From: Rosenbergiella collisarenosi
Lineage (GTDB): Bacteria; Pseudomonadota; Gammaproteobacteria; Enterobacterales; Enterobacteriaceae
Reading direction: 5' to 3'
Assembly: GCF_018494085.1 (NCBI RefSeq)
Contig: NZ_JABBFP010000002.1
Coordinates: 434,001 to 498,000 of the forward strand
DNA: 64,000 nt
Shown: positions 32,397 through 41,936 of the stretch, one piece after another
How positions within the stretch are numbered: the first letter of the stretch is position 1
Layout of the letters: the number at the start of each line of letters is the position of its first letter
Position numbers and translations under genes: made by a program
Notes under the pieces: generated by a model
Told to the model about the DNA's origin: nothing
What the model saw: the letters and a program-made list of their open reading frames with translations, nothing else
The model's database searches: none

Positions 32397-33744
32397 TGCA
32401 TCTCCAGCACAATCTGGTGCTAGCTTAAAGAAAACACTGACTCTTTTCCCGGTCGTTATGATTGGCTTAGCCTATATGCAGCCAATGACCTTGTTTGATA
32501 CTTTTGGCATTGTTACGAATTTAACGGGTGGGCATGTTGCCACGGCGTATGCCTTCGCCCTGATTGCGATTCTGTTTACTGCGCTGAGTTATGGAAAACT
32601 GGTTCACCGTTTCCCATCAGCGGGTTCGGCGTACACTTACGCGCAGAAATCGATCTGTCCTCATGTTGGTTTCATGGTGGGCTGGTCGTCGCTCCTTGAT
32701 TATCTCTTTATGCCGATGATCAATATTTTACTCGCCAAAAGCTATTTCGAGTCACTGATTCCGGGGATCCCTTCATGGATTTTCGTCGTGTTACTAGTGG
32801 GCTTTATGACGCTTACGAACCTGAAAGGTATTCGTACGGTTGCTAACTTTAACGGCTTGATCGTGGTCTTACAGATCTTGGTAATGTTAGTGATTGTAGG
32901 GATGGTGATCTACGGTGTCGCACAGGGTACGGGTGAGGGGACGTTAGTCAGCAGTAAGCCTTTCTGGACTGAGAACTCGCAGGTGGTGCCGATGATAACC
33001 GGTGCGACGATACTCTGTTTCTCCTTCCTAGGCTTCGATGGTATTAGCTCGCTGTCTGAAGAGACGAAAGATGCTAAGCGTGTGATCCCAAAAGCGATTT
33101 TCCTAACGGCGCTGATCGGTGGGTTACTGTTTATTGCGGTGTCTTACTTCCTACAGCTCTATTTCCCTGACGTGAGTCACTTTAAGGATCCAGACTCTTC
33201 GCAACCTGAGATCATGCTTTACGTGGCAGGAAAAACCTTCCAGTTTGGTATTTTGATTTTCTCATGTGTGACTGTACTGGCCTCGGGAATGGCTGCTCAT
33301 GCGGGTGTTTCGCGCTTAATGTATGTGATGGGACGTGACGGTGTATTCCCTAAACGTTTCTTTGGCTACATCAGCCCACGCTTCCATACGCCGGTATTTA
33401 ACGTATTGCTGGTAGGTGCTATTGCGCTATTAGCGATTAACTTTGACTTAGTGACCGCCACGGCATTGATTAACTTCGGTGCACTGGTTGCCTTTACCTT
33501 CGTCAACTTATCGGTCATTTCGCAGTACTGGATCCGTGAAAAACTGCGTTATACGCTAAAAGATAATATCCGCTTCCTACTCCTACCACTGTGTGGTGCG
33601 ATGACGGTCGGCGCGCTTTGGGTTAACCTTGAGAAAAGTTCTATGGAACTAGGGTTAATCTGGGCGGCAATCGGGATTATTTACTTGGCGATTGTGACGA
33701 AAGGCTTCCGCCTGCCAGTGCCGCAGTATAACGAAGAGCGTTAA
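32386..33744 (+). CDS. plaP: Putrescine importer PlaP (APC family)
   Basis: Twelve-helix proton-coupled putrescine importer, formerly YeeF. It follows E. coli PlaP closely: [16 protein letters not shown] near the start, [22 protein letters not shown], the [20 protein letters not shown] segment and the ending VPQYNEER. 452 residues. GGGGGAC precedes the ATG. In E. coli putrescine taken up by PlaP supports surface motility. Terminated by a strong hairpin downstream. Confidence 0.94.
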   Translation: MQNNASPAQSGASLKKTLTLFPVVMIGLAYMQPMTLFDTFGIVTNLTGGHVATAYAFALIAILFTALSYGKLVHRFPSAGSAYTYAQKSICPHVGFMVGWSSLLDYLFMPMINILLAKSYFESLIPGIPSWIFVVLLVGFMTLTNLKGIRTVANFNGLIVVLQILVMLVIVGMVIYGVAQGTGEGTLVSSKPFWTENSQVVPMITGATILCFSFLGFDGISSLSEETKDAKRVIPKAIFLTALIGGLLFIAVSYFLQLYFPDVSHFKDPDSSQPEIMLYVAGKTFQFGILIFSCVTVLASGMAAHAGVSRLMYVMGRDGVFPKRFFGYISPRFHTPVFNVLLVGAIALLAINFDLVTATALINFGALVAFTFVNLSVISQYWIREKLRYTLKDNIRFLLLPLCGAMTVGALWVNLEKSSMELGLIWAAIGIIYLAIVTKGFRLPVPQYNEER

Positions 33745-33764
33745 TCTCTATTAAGATATTCCCT

Positions 33765-33793
33765 AACCGACCCTGCGTGGTCGGTTTTTTTTT
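33765..33793 (+). terminator. Intrinsic terminator after plaP
   Basis: AACCGACC/GGTCGGTT stem with a 6-base loop followed by a run of at least eight T, 20 bp after the plaP stop. Confidence 0.9.
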
Positions 33794-33868
33794 GCTTTCC
33801 TGCAAATTTCTAAAAAGCGTCTACACTTGTAATGAAAGCAATAAATTACATATCTCAAGGAGTGTCAT

Positions 33869-34096
33869 ATGAAGAAGTTGATTATCCCTGCTGTAGCGAT
33901 GATTGCTGTCTGTGCATTATCAGGTTGTACCCGTACCAGCTATGCAATCCACACTGTTGATGGGCGCACGATAGTCAGCGACGGTAAGCCTAAAGAAACG
34001 GATGCTGGTTTAGTGGGCTACACCGATGCAAATGGTGTAAAACAACAAATCAACAAAAGCGAAGTCAAAGTGGTATCGGAAATCCCGAACAAATAA
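33869..34096 (+). CDS. YgdI/YgdR-family small lipoprotein
   Basis: A 75-residue lipoprotein. The signal sequence ends in the lipobox LSGC with the lipidated C20, followed by a short DUF903-type SH3-like domain recognisable by YAIHTVDGRTIVSDGKP and the KSEVKVVSEI ending. A ribosome binding site AAGGAG precedes the ATG. The family is common and mostly of unknown function. Single gene, flanked by terminators. Confidence 0.88.
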   Translation: MKKLIIPAVAMIAVCALSGCTRTSYAIHTVDGRTIVSDGKPKETDAGLVGYTDANGVKQQINKSEVKVVSEIPNK

Positions 34097-34130
34097 TTTC
34101 GCTCTTGTAACTGCTTTAGATTGCTGAAGA

Positions 34131-34157
34131 ACCCCACCTTTCTGGTGGGGTTTTTTC
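34131..34157 (+). terminator. Intrinsic terminator after the lipoprotein gene
   Basis: ACCCCACC/GGTGGGGT perfect stem with a 5-base loop and six T. Confidence 0.9.
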
Positions 34158-34726
34158 TTTTTAAGCGACCCAAAGTCACCATCGCGATATTTTTTCTGCC
34201 GCTCGCTGACTTGTCTTTTGAACCTCTGTCATCCTTCTTACAAGTCCTGACAGCTCACTGCATTACCCTAATAAAAAATAAAGATGCCCTGGTGCTGACG
34301 TCCCATAAAAAATTAAGTGGCCTGCACCCATTCATTAACGCTGAAGACCGGCTTCTATGCGTCGGCATAGCGTTACAACACTCATGGGTGTTTCGCTAAT
34401 ACTAGGAGTAATTTGAGGTTGGCTCCGCTAATCACTTTTTGATGATATTACTAGCTTTCAATTAGAACAGTTAACACGGACAAACTCTTCCTGAGTTATC
34501 CTTGCATTCAATCTACTAGCTTTTATATCGGGTACCTAAAGGTCAATAACTCGACACTATAGATAACCGCGAATCTTCCAATCGAGACTTCACTTTGATG
34601 ATTGAGCCTTTCCTTTGTCATTAGTTAGCCTTATTTTGTCGCACAAAAAGTGATTTCATTACAGGCTCATAAACCAGGTCATCAAGCCCCAATACGCCGA
34701 TCTCGGTCAACGCTGTAGGCTTTTTT
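34158..34726. other. Intergenic gap before sbcB, nothing recognised
   Basis: About 570 bp, AT-rich, between a terminator and the 3' end of sbcB. The only sizeable open frame (to 34399) runs on from the terminator and has no ribosome binding site. No repeat or RNA gene seen. Confidence 0.5.
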
Positions 34727-36157
34727 TTAACTTAATAGTTCTTGGGCATAACGGGCCAAAGCCTGTAATAAGGCGAGTTTCTCAGGCTGCTCCGTATAGT
34801 CTTGACTTAGTGCGGAGAGGTGTTCGAAGTAATCCCCCACCTTTTGTTCGCTTAGCACCTCGCGCCGATGAGCTAACCAGCGCTGTTGCTCGCTTTCATC
34901 CAGCGTTCCCGGATAATTTCGTGCACGAAAGCGAAAGAGAAGATCGTTAATCCGCTCATCACTCCATTTGAGATCCATCGCGGGGAGATGCTGTGCAGGC
35001 GTCTGGCGAATAACGTCCAGGGTCTGCTTATCCGCAGGCGAGAAGAAACCGGAATAAAGCTGGTTATCAACATCATTAGTCGACGCGAAAGGGGCTTTTT
35101 CAGCGAAGAGTGCGACCACTTTTTCTCTCACAGCAGAGTGCTGACGTAGTAGGGCTAAGTTGTCTAGGCAGGCTTGGCGATCAATGCCCAAGCGGGCGGC
35201 ATCTTCCGGGCGCAAGACGTTGGCTGGCGCCAGTACCGGACATTTATTGATATGGACCAGTTTTATCGGAATGGGCGATTGTTCCCCGCGCTGCTCTTTA
35301 GTTTGATACAGTCGTTCGCGTAGCGCATCGCTAGTTAGCTCCAGTAACGGCGTGATATCACCGGCGAGATCGACGGTGATTACGGCATTTTTATTATCAG
35401 GGTGCCAAGCCAACGGTACTATCCAGCTAGTATTGCCGCGTGCGGAGCCAAACATTCCAGAAACATGCACGAGCGGTTTCATCTGCGGGATATCGATCAG
35501 ACTGGTTAAGCGATGTTTGTTACGATGCTTATAAAGAAAATCGAAGAGTTTTGGCTGCTTCTCTTTAACTAGTTTTGCCAAAGCGATAGTCGCATAGACA
35601 TCAGACATCGCGTCGTGGGCATTGGCGTGAGTAATGCCGTTGGCCTGCGTGAGATGCTCAAGCTTGAAACTTGGAAACCCCTGTTCGTTCTCTGGCCAAT
35701 GAATACCTTCAGGGCGCAGCGCGTAACACGCTCGCATAACGTCTAGTAAATCCCAGCGAGAGTTACCCTCTTGCCAGCTCCAGCCATAGGGGTCGTAGAA
35801 GTTACGATAAAACAGGTGACGAGTGACTTCATCATCGAAACGGATATTGTTATAGCCGATGATGCAGGTATGAGGAGCACTAAACAGGTGATGAATACGC
35901 TGTGTAAATTCAGGCTCGTTAATCCCTTTTTTCTGCGCTTCTTGAGGGGTGATGTGGGTAATCAGCACAGCCTCGGGTTGCGGTAAGTAGTCATCGGCGA
36001 GTCGACAATAGAAGACTTCCGGTTCGCCCAGCACATTAAATTCACTATCGGTCCGTACGCCCGCAAATTGCGCCGGTCTATCCAGAGCTGGATGTTTACC
36101 GAAGGTTTCATAATCATGAAAGAGGAAGGTAGGCTGTACGGTTTCGTTGTTTTTCAT
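34727..36157 (-). CDS. sbcB: Exodeoxyribonuclease I
   Basis: Processive 3'-5' single-strand DNA exonuclease that works in recombination and mismatch repair. The DEDDh active-site residues appear in FLFHDYETFGKHPALDRPAQ, GYNNIRFDDEVTRH and NAHDAMSDVYATIALAKL. The C-terminal half carries the SH3-like and helical SSB-interacting domains. I choose the ATG at 36157 (476 aa, starting MKNNETVQ); a GTG four codons upstream is also open. Ribosome binding site is weak either way. Confidence 0.96.
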   Translation of the reverse strand: MKNNETVQPTFLFHDYETFGKHPALDRPAQFAGVRTDSEFNVLGEPEVFYCRLADDYLPQPEAVLITHITPQEAQKKGINEPEFTQRIHHLFSAPHTCIIGYNNIRFDDEVTRHLFYRNFYDPYGWSWQEGNSRWDLLDVMRACYALRPEGIHWPENEQGFPSFKLEHLTQANGITHANAHDAMSDVYATIALAKLVKEKQPKLFDFLYKHRNKHRLTSLIDIPQMKPLVHVSGMFGSARGNTSWIVPLAWHPDNKNAVITVDLAGDITPLLELTSDALRERLYQTKEQRGEQSPIPIKLVHINKCPVLAPANVLRPEDAARLGIDRQACLDNLALLRQHSAVREKVVALFAEKAPFASTNDVDNQLYSGFFSPADKQTLDVIRQTPAQHLPAMDLKWSDERINDLLFRFRARNYPGTLDESEQQRWLAHRREVLSEQKVGDYFEHLSALSQDYTEQPEKLALLQALARYAQELLS

Positions 36158-37139
36158 ACTTATCGTCACTATTTGTAGTTAGTTATACAGTTAAATCAAT
36201 GGTTTAACATATACATTCATAATCTTCCGTACACTTTAATCCCATTTTGTACATGACATATTGCGTACACCTTAGGCGCATAATTTTATCTTAGTGCGTA
36301 CATAATATAAAAATGGTAATCAGCGGCGTTAAACTTAGAAACTTCTGGTCAAACCTTACGCGGGCGCAGCAGAGTTATCCGATGCTGAAGGTCTTGGCGC
36401 ACGAGTCTCTCCTAGGTAGTCAATACCTATAACAGGAAAGATTCAGCTTAGCCTAGCTGTATTAGTCGCTATCCATCTATATCACTACAACAAGCCAGAA
36501 ACATAGTAGCAGAGTTAAGAGGGCTTTACTTCGCTGGCTTTCCAGTGGATCAGATTGCAGCGAAGCAATGGGCCGAATGCTTGACTAAAGAGGAAAAAAT
36601 TTATCCCCGCAGTGCAAGACCCGTACACTCTGAACTTCGGTCAGCTAGCAGTGGGCGTATCAGTCGGCAATAGGTCGATAACGGCGTAATTATAAACATC
36701 AAGCCGAAAGACTTCGGTATGTCATCGGCAATAAGTCACCGGGTTACTACCTACACTGAGCTTATTAACTTTACTCTGCCGCAGGCATAACGATTATCGG
36801 TGCGGGGGGAGGGGAGGAGGGATATAACCGTGGAGCTAATGGTGATTAAAACTTTAGGGTGGGAAATCCTTTTTGCATCCTAACGACATTCACCGCAGTA
36901 AAAATTTGTCCTAGCACTGAGGATTACCGCAATCTCTGTTTCTGCAAACTGGTGAGGTTGGTTCCGCCCTAACGCTTTTCGTCAGTGCTGCTCCACCTCT
37001 GCGCTAACCTGATCTGCTATATCTGTGTATGGAGTGGTGGGTTTGGGTAAAAAATCCGCCGGATGAACTACAGCCTTAAAGTTTGACCCCAAACCAAGCT
37101 ATGAAAGTGCAGTTCACGAAGTGGGTTTGTAATTATAGT
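36158..37139. other. Long gene-free stretch, possible decayed insert
   Basis: About 980 bp without a convincing gene. Several short frames are interrupted by stops: one from ATG at 36313, and one near 36508-36672 encoding AGFPVDQIAAKQWAE-like text. Such interrupted coding-like text suggests a decayed gene or phage remnant, but I cannot name a parent. Confidence 0.4.
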
Positions 37140-37322
37140 TTAGTTTATAGCGTTACGATTAAGAGCTGCTTTTATGTTTTGTATCTGATTGCTATCGATA
37201 CCTAAATCTAATCGATTACTAGATACATAAAATAAAATGTCTTCCTTAGTTACTGACTCTTTATGAATGAGTAGCTGAGTAGTGGCTTGACCAATAATTG
37301 ATTTAATTAAGTAATTTTTCAT
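37140..37322 (-). CDS. Small YmgB/AriR-like protein (tentative)
   Basis: A 60-residue acidic-to-neutral helical protein. The segment IGQATTQLLIHKESVTKEDILFYV resembles in spacing the [20 protein letters not shown] region of E. coli YmgB (AriR), one of the small connector proteins of the BluR/Rcs biofilm circuit. The similarity is from memory and short. No strong ribosome binding site; lies 94 bp beyond a second gene of similar style. Confidence 0.45.
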   Translation of the reverse strand: MKNYLIKSIIGQATTQLLIHKESVTKEDILFYVSSNRLDLGIDSNQIQNIKAALNRNAIN

Positions 37323-37415
37323 AATAAAAAATCCGTATTTAATTATTATTAAAACCTAAACTTAGCCGTCGACTATTCTAATAGCATCCCTCATAAATTA
37401 CAATTATTTAACAAT

Positions 37416-37634
37416 TTAATTTTTAAATGTAAAAACATTATCTTTACCAATATCTGTTGTTTTAATCTCCAGTGCAGCTAACTCTGAGAGTAGAAATTCG
37501 CTTTCTAAAACGCTTAATGAAGACGTATTCTCCCATAAGCCTCTGATATTGTTTAGAGAAACATCTTCACCTTGGCTTGATAAGTAAATGACACAGGCGC
37601 CTAGTTGTGAGTGGAAAAATTCTTCGTCCAACAT
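37416..37634 (-). CDS. Small YmgB/YcgZ-like protein (tentative)
   Basis: A 72-residue acidic protein: an N-terminal LGACVIYLSSQGEDVSLNNI is arranged like the core of the YmgB/YcgZ/AriR family, followed by two more predicted helices. It runs in the same direction as the 60-residue gene downstream, and the two may be a duplicated pair. Weak AAGA ribosome binding site. Low-GC compared with the core genes, consistent with acquired DNA. Confidence 0.4.
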   Translation of the reverse strand: MLDEEFFHSQLGACVIYLSSQGEDVSLNNIRGLWENTSSLSVLESEFLLSELAALEIKTTDIGKDNVFTFKN

Positions 37635-37959
37635 ATATTATTTTCTTATATAAAAGAACCATAGGCTACATTAGCGTAGTTCAAACCATGAAAATAGCTA
37701 TTATTAATGATGAATTGACCCTCCTACTTCAGCGAGCATGACGTGATGTTAATCCTCTTCAAATTGGCCATCCATAAGAATGTAATGGGATTGACCCCCT
37801 TTCGTCGACGCGAGTCATGGCAAGTATTTTAGATTCTCTCTAAGAATAACCTGTATTAGAGACGCACAAACTGTAAGGAGTCATTAAAGGCATTTGAATT
37901 TAAGATCTGTTGTAGTAGTTTCATTTATTCTATAGTCCTTTTCCTAAAAAGGAGTAATT
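37635..37959. other. Intergenic gap between divergent small genes
   Basis: About 325 bp of AT-rich sequence between divergent small genes. It should hold promoters for both. No specific site recognised. Confidence 0.4.
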
Positions 37960-38151
37960 ATGATAACGTTAACAACTTTTAAGGGCGATAGGATTTGCAT
38001 CCTACACAAAAGTATTGTGGCGGTAGAGAGTTATGGCAGTAAATCTGTCGTAAAAGTTGGAGGGGAGAGAATCATCGTCCAAGAAAATCTAGTAAAGGTA
38101 ATGGAGCTAATAGATTCAGCTAAAAGCGAAAATAATAATCCAGAACTGTAA
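37960..38151 (+). CDS. Small FlbD-like protein of unknown function
   Basis: A 63-residue protein whose core (ITLTTFKGDRICILHKSIVA, then VGGERIIVQENLVKVMELI) has the strand pattern of FlbD-like small proteins: a short beta-sheet followed by one helix, with the 'hydrophobic-G-x-x-hydrophobic-V-x-E' run. The ribosome binding site AAAGGAG is strong, and a near-ideal 15-bp hairpin follows the stop directly, so this is a well-delimited single-gene unit. No flagellar genes are nearby. Function unknown. Confidence 0.6.
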   Translation: MITLTTFKGDRICILHKSIVAVESYGSKSVVKVGGERIIVQENLVKVMELIDSAKSENNNPEL

Positions 38152-38194
38152 ATAATAACGTACCGGTAATATATTCTATCGGTACGTTATTATT
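38151..38194 (+). terminator. Long perfect hairpin after the FlbD-like gene
   Basis: 15-bp perfect stem (AATAATAACGTACCG and its complement at 38180-38194) with a 14-base loop. The first arm begins at the last base of the stop codon. Its AT-rich base gives T-rich and A-rich ends on both strands, so it can act in both directions. Confidence 0.75.
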
Positions 38195-38717
38195 TAAACA
38201 TTTCTCTCTCTATCACTCTCTAATCCGTTTAAATTCTCCCAATTCAATGGCGCTACCCCAGCGAACACATTCTATCAACCCGCTCCGTGAACAGTATTCC
38301 AGAGATTCGACACTACACGGCGCTATGGCGAGGCAGTTAAGGACGCGGGTAAGAGCATCGGACCCAGTTTAGTCTGTTTTTGTTAAGGGTATTTTGAATG
38401 GCGTGTAATTGCTGGAAAATGAGATCCTAAAAGGTACTAACATGCTAAATCAATGTACTAGAGTAGGGCGATAAGTGTAGTGAAAATAATTATGAAAAAT
38501 TAATTTCCACGAATACAATTAATAACTCACTGTAGGTTTATATTAAGTTTCAATATTTTCATAAATACTCCTCCGAACATCCTATTCCAAGTTCTAAGAT
38601 AAAACTTGCTAAGTTTATTCATTAAATATTGAGGTTTTTTTTCATTCTATTGAGGTTATCTCAGAGAGTAATCACTTAAATATAGGGTAATGTGATACCT
38701 GCAGGGTTATTCAGATA
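38195..38717. other. Intergenic gap, nothing recognised
   Basis: About 520 bp of AT-rich sequence. Short coding-like text around 38240-38370 is broken by stops in all frames. No RNA gene or repeat recognised. Confidence 0.4.
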
Positions 38718-38737
38718 CGGCGCAACAGGTTGCGCCG
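38718..38737 (-). terminator. Hairpin downstream of the amino acid deaminase gene
   Basis: CGGCGCAA/TTGCGCCG stem with a 4-base loop, 8 bp beyond the stop of the minus-strand gene. The following T-rich bases are on the plus side, so efficiency on the minus strand is uncertain. Confidence 0.6.
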
Positions 38738-38744
38738 TTGTTTC

Positions 38745-40166
38745 TTAGCTGAACCGATAAAGACTAAATGCTTTAGGGTCGATAACGGGCTTATTCCCTA
38801 ACAGCAAGTCGGCAGCGATGGCTGAAGAGACTGGGCTTTCCGTCATCCCCCAACTCGTTGCGGTATTGACCACGAGCCCAGGACACTCGTTAACTACCGA
38901 GATAATCGGCGATTCATCGGGCGCCACGGCCATGGCACCACTCCATTGGTCGATAATTTTTGAGTGAGTGAACGCAGGAAACTCTTTCTTTAAGGTTACC
39001 AATGACTCGTTAAGATCTTTAAAGTCTGCAACGGCGACCATATCGCGGTTATTTTCGAAAGGGGATTGCTCGCTCAGTGACCATTTTGTCTTTTGACTGA
39101 AAGAGTTGAGGAGCTGTTCATTAATTGAGAAGTGCACAAACACATCTTCTGGGGCAAGGAGTGGCAGGTACTTATAGCCATAAAAGAAGGATTCCTTAAC
39201 TATCGGTATCACTTCAATTCTTGGCGAGGTCGCATAAGTCCCGTTCGCTTGTTCGCGGAAAAAGATATTGCCGGGTAACGCGACATTCGCGCCGGGTAGA
39301 CCCGGACCACCGGTAATAAGCTGTTGCGATTGATAAGCAGGAAGCGTTTCTAAATCAACATCGAGATTCTGCATGAATAAACGCGACCATGCCCCGCCAC
39401 AGACCACCGCGCGAGTTGTTCTAATCGCGCCTTTTTCTGTGACCACATCAGATACCGTACCGCCTTGTTTTTCAATACCTCGCGCTGCGCATTGGGTATA
39501 GATTTTTACGCCAATTTTCTTAGCATATTCTGCCATTCTAAATGCGGCTATTTCGGGATCTAAGCTACCCGAGTCCTCCTCAAAGCCCGCAATAGTCCAG
39601 TTTGAGGTAGCACCTTTTAATCGCGTTTTTAACTCTTCACCTTGAATAATACGCGTCTTCAGAGGTAGCGAGCCGCTCAACAACTCTTTTTTACCCTCGA
39701 TCCACGTTCGAACATTTTGTAAGTCTTCATCGCTGAGCGGCACTTCAACGCGCCCCTGAGTACGGTAGCTTGTATCCGTCCCGATTTTTTCGTTCATACC
39801 GCGCCAATGTTCCTTACCTAAATGGTGGAGCATAAACGTATCGCCTTCCATCTTATAGGTTATCAACTGACCATAGAACCGAGAGGATTGCTCGCCAGCA
39901 ATATTTCCTTTCTCAACAATAACCACCGACAGCCCTTTTTCTCGCAGATTAATCGCCGTCATGATCCCCAAAATTCCTGCGCCGATAATAACCGCATCAG
40001 CGCTTTTCGGTAATTCGCCTTCACTGCCTGCGATAAACCCATACCTCGGTTTACCAGGGACCAATCGACCTTCTCTACTTAACATCGGTCCTAAAACACT
40101 TGCGCCGATACCTGCCGCACAAATCGCACCGCCACCAATCAGGAGTTTTCTTCTAGTTATGTTCAT
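38745..40166 (-). CDS. Membrane L-amino acid deaminase (FAD, Proteus type)
   Basis: Flavoenzyme that turns L-amino acids into 2-keto acids and ammonia, passing electrons to the respiratory chain. It closely follows the L-amino acid deaminases of Proteus along its whole 473 residues: N-terminal TRRKLLIGGGA (twin-arginine plus one hydrophobic helix, about 5-28), the FAD motif VIIGAGILGIMTAINL near 60, VEKGNIAGEQSSRFYGQ, YAKKIGVKIYTQCAARG, and the ending NTATSWGMTESPVSS. Whether it prefers aromatic or aliphatic residues cannot be read. It stands alone. Phenylalanine deaminase activity is rare in Enterobacterales outside Proteus and a few genera, so this is a useful taxonomic marker. Confidence 0.88.
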   Translation of the reverse strand: MNITRRKLLIGGGAICAAGIGASVLGPMLSREGRLVPGKPRYGFIAGSEGELPKSADAVIIGAGILGIMTAINLREKGLSVVIVEKGNIAGEQSSRFYGQLITYKMEGDTFMLHHLGKEHWRGMNEKIGTDTSYRTQGRVEVPLSDEDLQNVRTWIEGKKELLSGSLPLKTRIIQGEELKTRLKGATSNWTIAGFEEDSGSLDPEIAAFRMAEYAKKIGVKIYTQCAARGIEKQGGTVSDVVTEKGAIRTTRAVVCGGAWSRLFMQNLDVDLETLPAYQSQQLITGGPGLPGANVALPGNIFFREQANGTYATSPRIEVIPIVKESFFYGYKYLPLLAPEDVFVHFSINEQLLNSFSQKTKWSLSEQSPFENNRDMVAVADFKDLNESLVTLKKEFPAFTHSKIIDQWSGAMAVAPDESPIISVVNECPGLVVNTATSWGMTESPVSSAIAADLLLGNKPVIDPKAFSLYRFS

Positions 40167-40493
40167 AATATGTTGCTAATTGTTAAAAGTTGGTGATTAT
40201 GGGTTTTTTTTGTTAACTTTCTAGTTTTTTATATATTTATTTTGGTGAAAGTCGCTATTGACGGCTGTAATAATTGTTTATATCAGCGATATTGACTGAG
40301 AACACGGCGAGCCAATCATTACTGAAAGGGTAGGTGAGTCAAGACACTACGCTAATCATGGTGGCGCAATGATGCCTGTACACCCACAAGCGGGAGAATA
40401 GATTAAGGGAAATCACCCATAATTATTTATGTTAGGCTACGATTCTTCTTTAAGGCCAGAGGTGTAAGCCTAAACTAGGGCAGTGAGCAGAGC
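40167..40493. other. Divergent promoter region
   Basis: About 330 bp between the divergent deaminase and MFS genes, AT-rich near the deaminase start. Promoters for both must lie here. No operator recognised. Confidence 0.4.
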
Positions 40494-41648
40494 ATGATGC
40501 GAGAGGATAAGATAAATACGGCTTCACAACGTATGGCGACGAGATCGGCTTTTTTTATTGCCGGTTTTGCGATGGGGGTTTGGGCACCCTTAGTGCCTTA
40601 TGCTCGACAACGTTTAGAACTTGACGAGAAGTCACTGGGATCCTTGTTATTGTGTTTAGGGCTAGGCTCGCTCCTCACCATGTTATTCTCTGGAAAGCTC
40701 GTCGGCCGCTTTGGTTGCCGCAGTATTATTACCCTAGGGGCGTTATGTATCGCCAGCGTGTTACCGTTACTCGCTACGGTGCATTCTTTACCGCTGATGA
40801 TAGTGAGTTTGTTTATTTTTGGTGCGGGTGTCGGTATGACCGATGTGACCGTTAACGTGCAAGGGACCATGGTGGAGAAAGCCGCCAATCAGCCTCTAAT
40901 GTCCGGGTTCCACGGTCTATTTAGTATTGGCGGGATTGTTGGAGCAGCAGTAGGCAGTATCGCCTTGAGTGCAGGCTTATCACCCTTGATGATGGCACTT
41001 TGTGCGAGCCTGTTGATAGTCGTAATTTTGTCATTCAGCTTTACCGGACTTCTCCCGGTTGGACAGTATGGTGAAGAGAGTCACCCTCAGCGTTTTAAAG
41101 CGGATCGCCCGCTCATCATCATGGCGCTTATGTGCCTAGTTTGCTTTCTAGCCGAAGGGTCAATGCTTGACTGGAGTGGTATTTGGCTGACGTCTAACCA
41201 AGGATTAGATCTGGCTTATGCGGGGTGGGGTTATGCGGCATTTGGGACAACGATGGCGATAATGCGTCTGTTAGGCGATAAGATTGTCTTAGTCACCGGC
41301 CGAAAAGTCCTATTACTGATAAGTGGTAGTTTTACACTCATCGGGTTTATTCTCGTCGTACTATTCCCAAGTTGGCAGGTATCGTTATGTGCCTTCGCAC
41401 TGATTGGCTTAGGGGCTGCGAACGTGGTGCCTATTGTTACAACCTTGGCAGGAAATCATAACGCTATGCCGAGCAACCTGTCCGTCGCTTATGTGTCGAC
41501 GGTGGGGTATTTAGGCATTCTACTAGGACCTGCCATCATTGGCTTTATCGCTCATGCAGCCTCACTCTCTAGCGCTTTTCTCTGCATTGCCGTGGTATTA
41601 CTAGTGATTATCTATGGCGCGTTAAGCTTATCGACTACTTCTGTTTAA
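40494..41648 (+). CDS. MFS transporter, YbjJ-like
   Basis: Twelve-helix major facilitator of 384 residues. The N-terminal FFIAGFAMGVWAPLVPYARQRL and the VTVNVQGTMVEKAANQPLMSGFHGLFSIGG segment place it with the YbjJ-like group, whose substrates are unknown. The loop between helices 2 and 3 has GKLVGRFGCR, the MFS motif A equivalent. ATG at 40494 or the next codon. Single gene. Confidence 0.75.
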   Translation: MMREDKINTASQRMATRSAFFIAGFAMGVWAPLVPYARQRLELDEKSLGSLLLCLGLGSLLTMLFSGKLVGRFGCRSIITLGALCIASVLPLLATVHSLPLMIVSLFIFGAGVGMTDVTVNVQGTMVEKAANQPLMSGFHGLFSIGGIVGAAVGSIALSAGLSPLMMALCASLLIVVILSFSFTGLLPVGQYGEESHPQRFKADRPLIIMALMCLVCFLAEGSMLDWSGIWLTSNQGLDLAYAGWGYAAFGTTMAIMRLLGDKIVLVTGRKVLLLISGSFTLIGFILVVLFPSWQVSLCAFALIGLGAANVVPIVTTLAGNHNAMPSNLSVAYVSTVGYLGILLGPAIIGFIAHAASLSSAFLCIAVVLLVIIYGALSLSTTSV

Positions 41649-41916
41649 TGAGTTTTTCCCATTCAACTCTGCATCGAAAGGTCCACAGAAGAGGGAGTGC
41701 ATCCCCTATTCGTACTATACGATCTCTCTACCGACCTTTTACTCACAAGGGATAACTAATCCAGTGAAGGCGGCAGTAAAAATGTTCGGTTTAATACAGG
41801 GAAAGATTACTGCTCACAGCGTTTTGGAAAAAATAATAATCAGTTAATGGCGTTAAGCGATGGCAGGTATCGGATCGAAATCGGAATTTTGTCAAGGATG
41901 GGTGGCTGATGGATAA

Positions 41917-41932
41917 GGCCGCGTATGCGGCC
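41917..41932 (-). terminator. Hairpin after the small membrane protein gene
   Basis: Perfect GGCCGC/GCGGCC stem with a 4-base loop, 5 bp beyond the stop of the 37-residue gene. No T run, so only moderately convincing. Confidence 0.45.
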
Positions 41933-41936
41933 AAGC

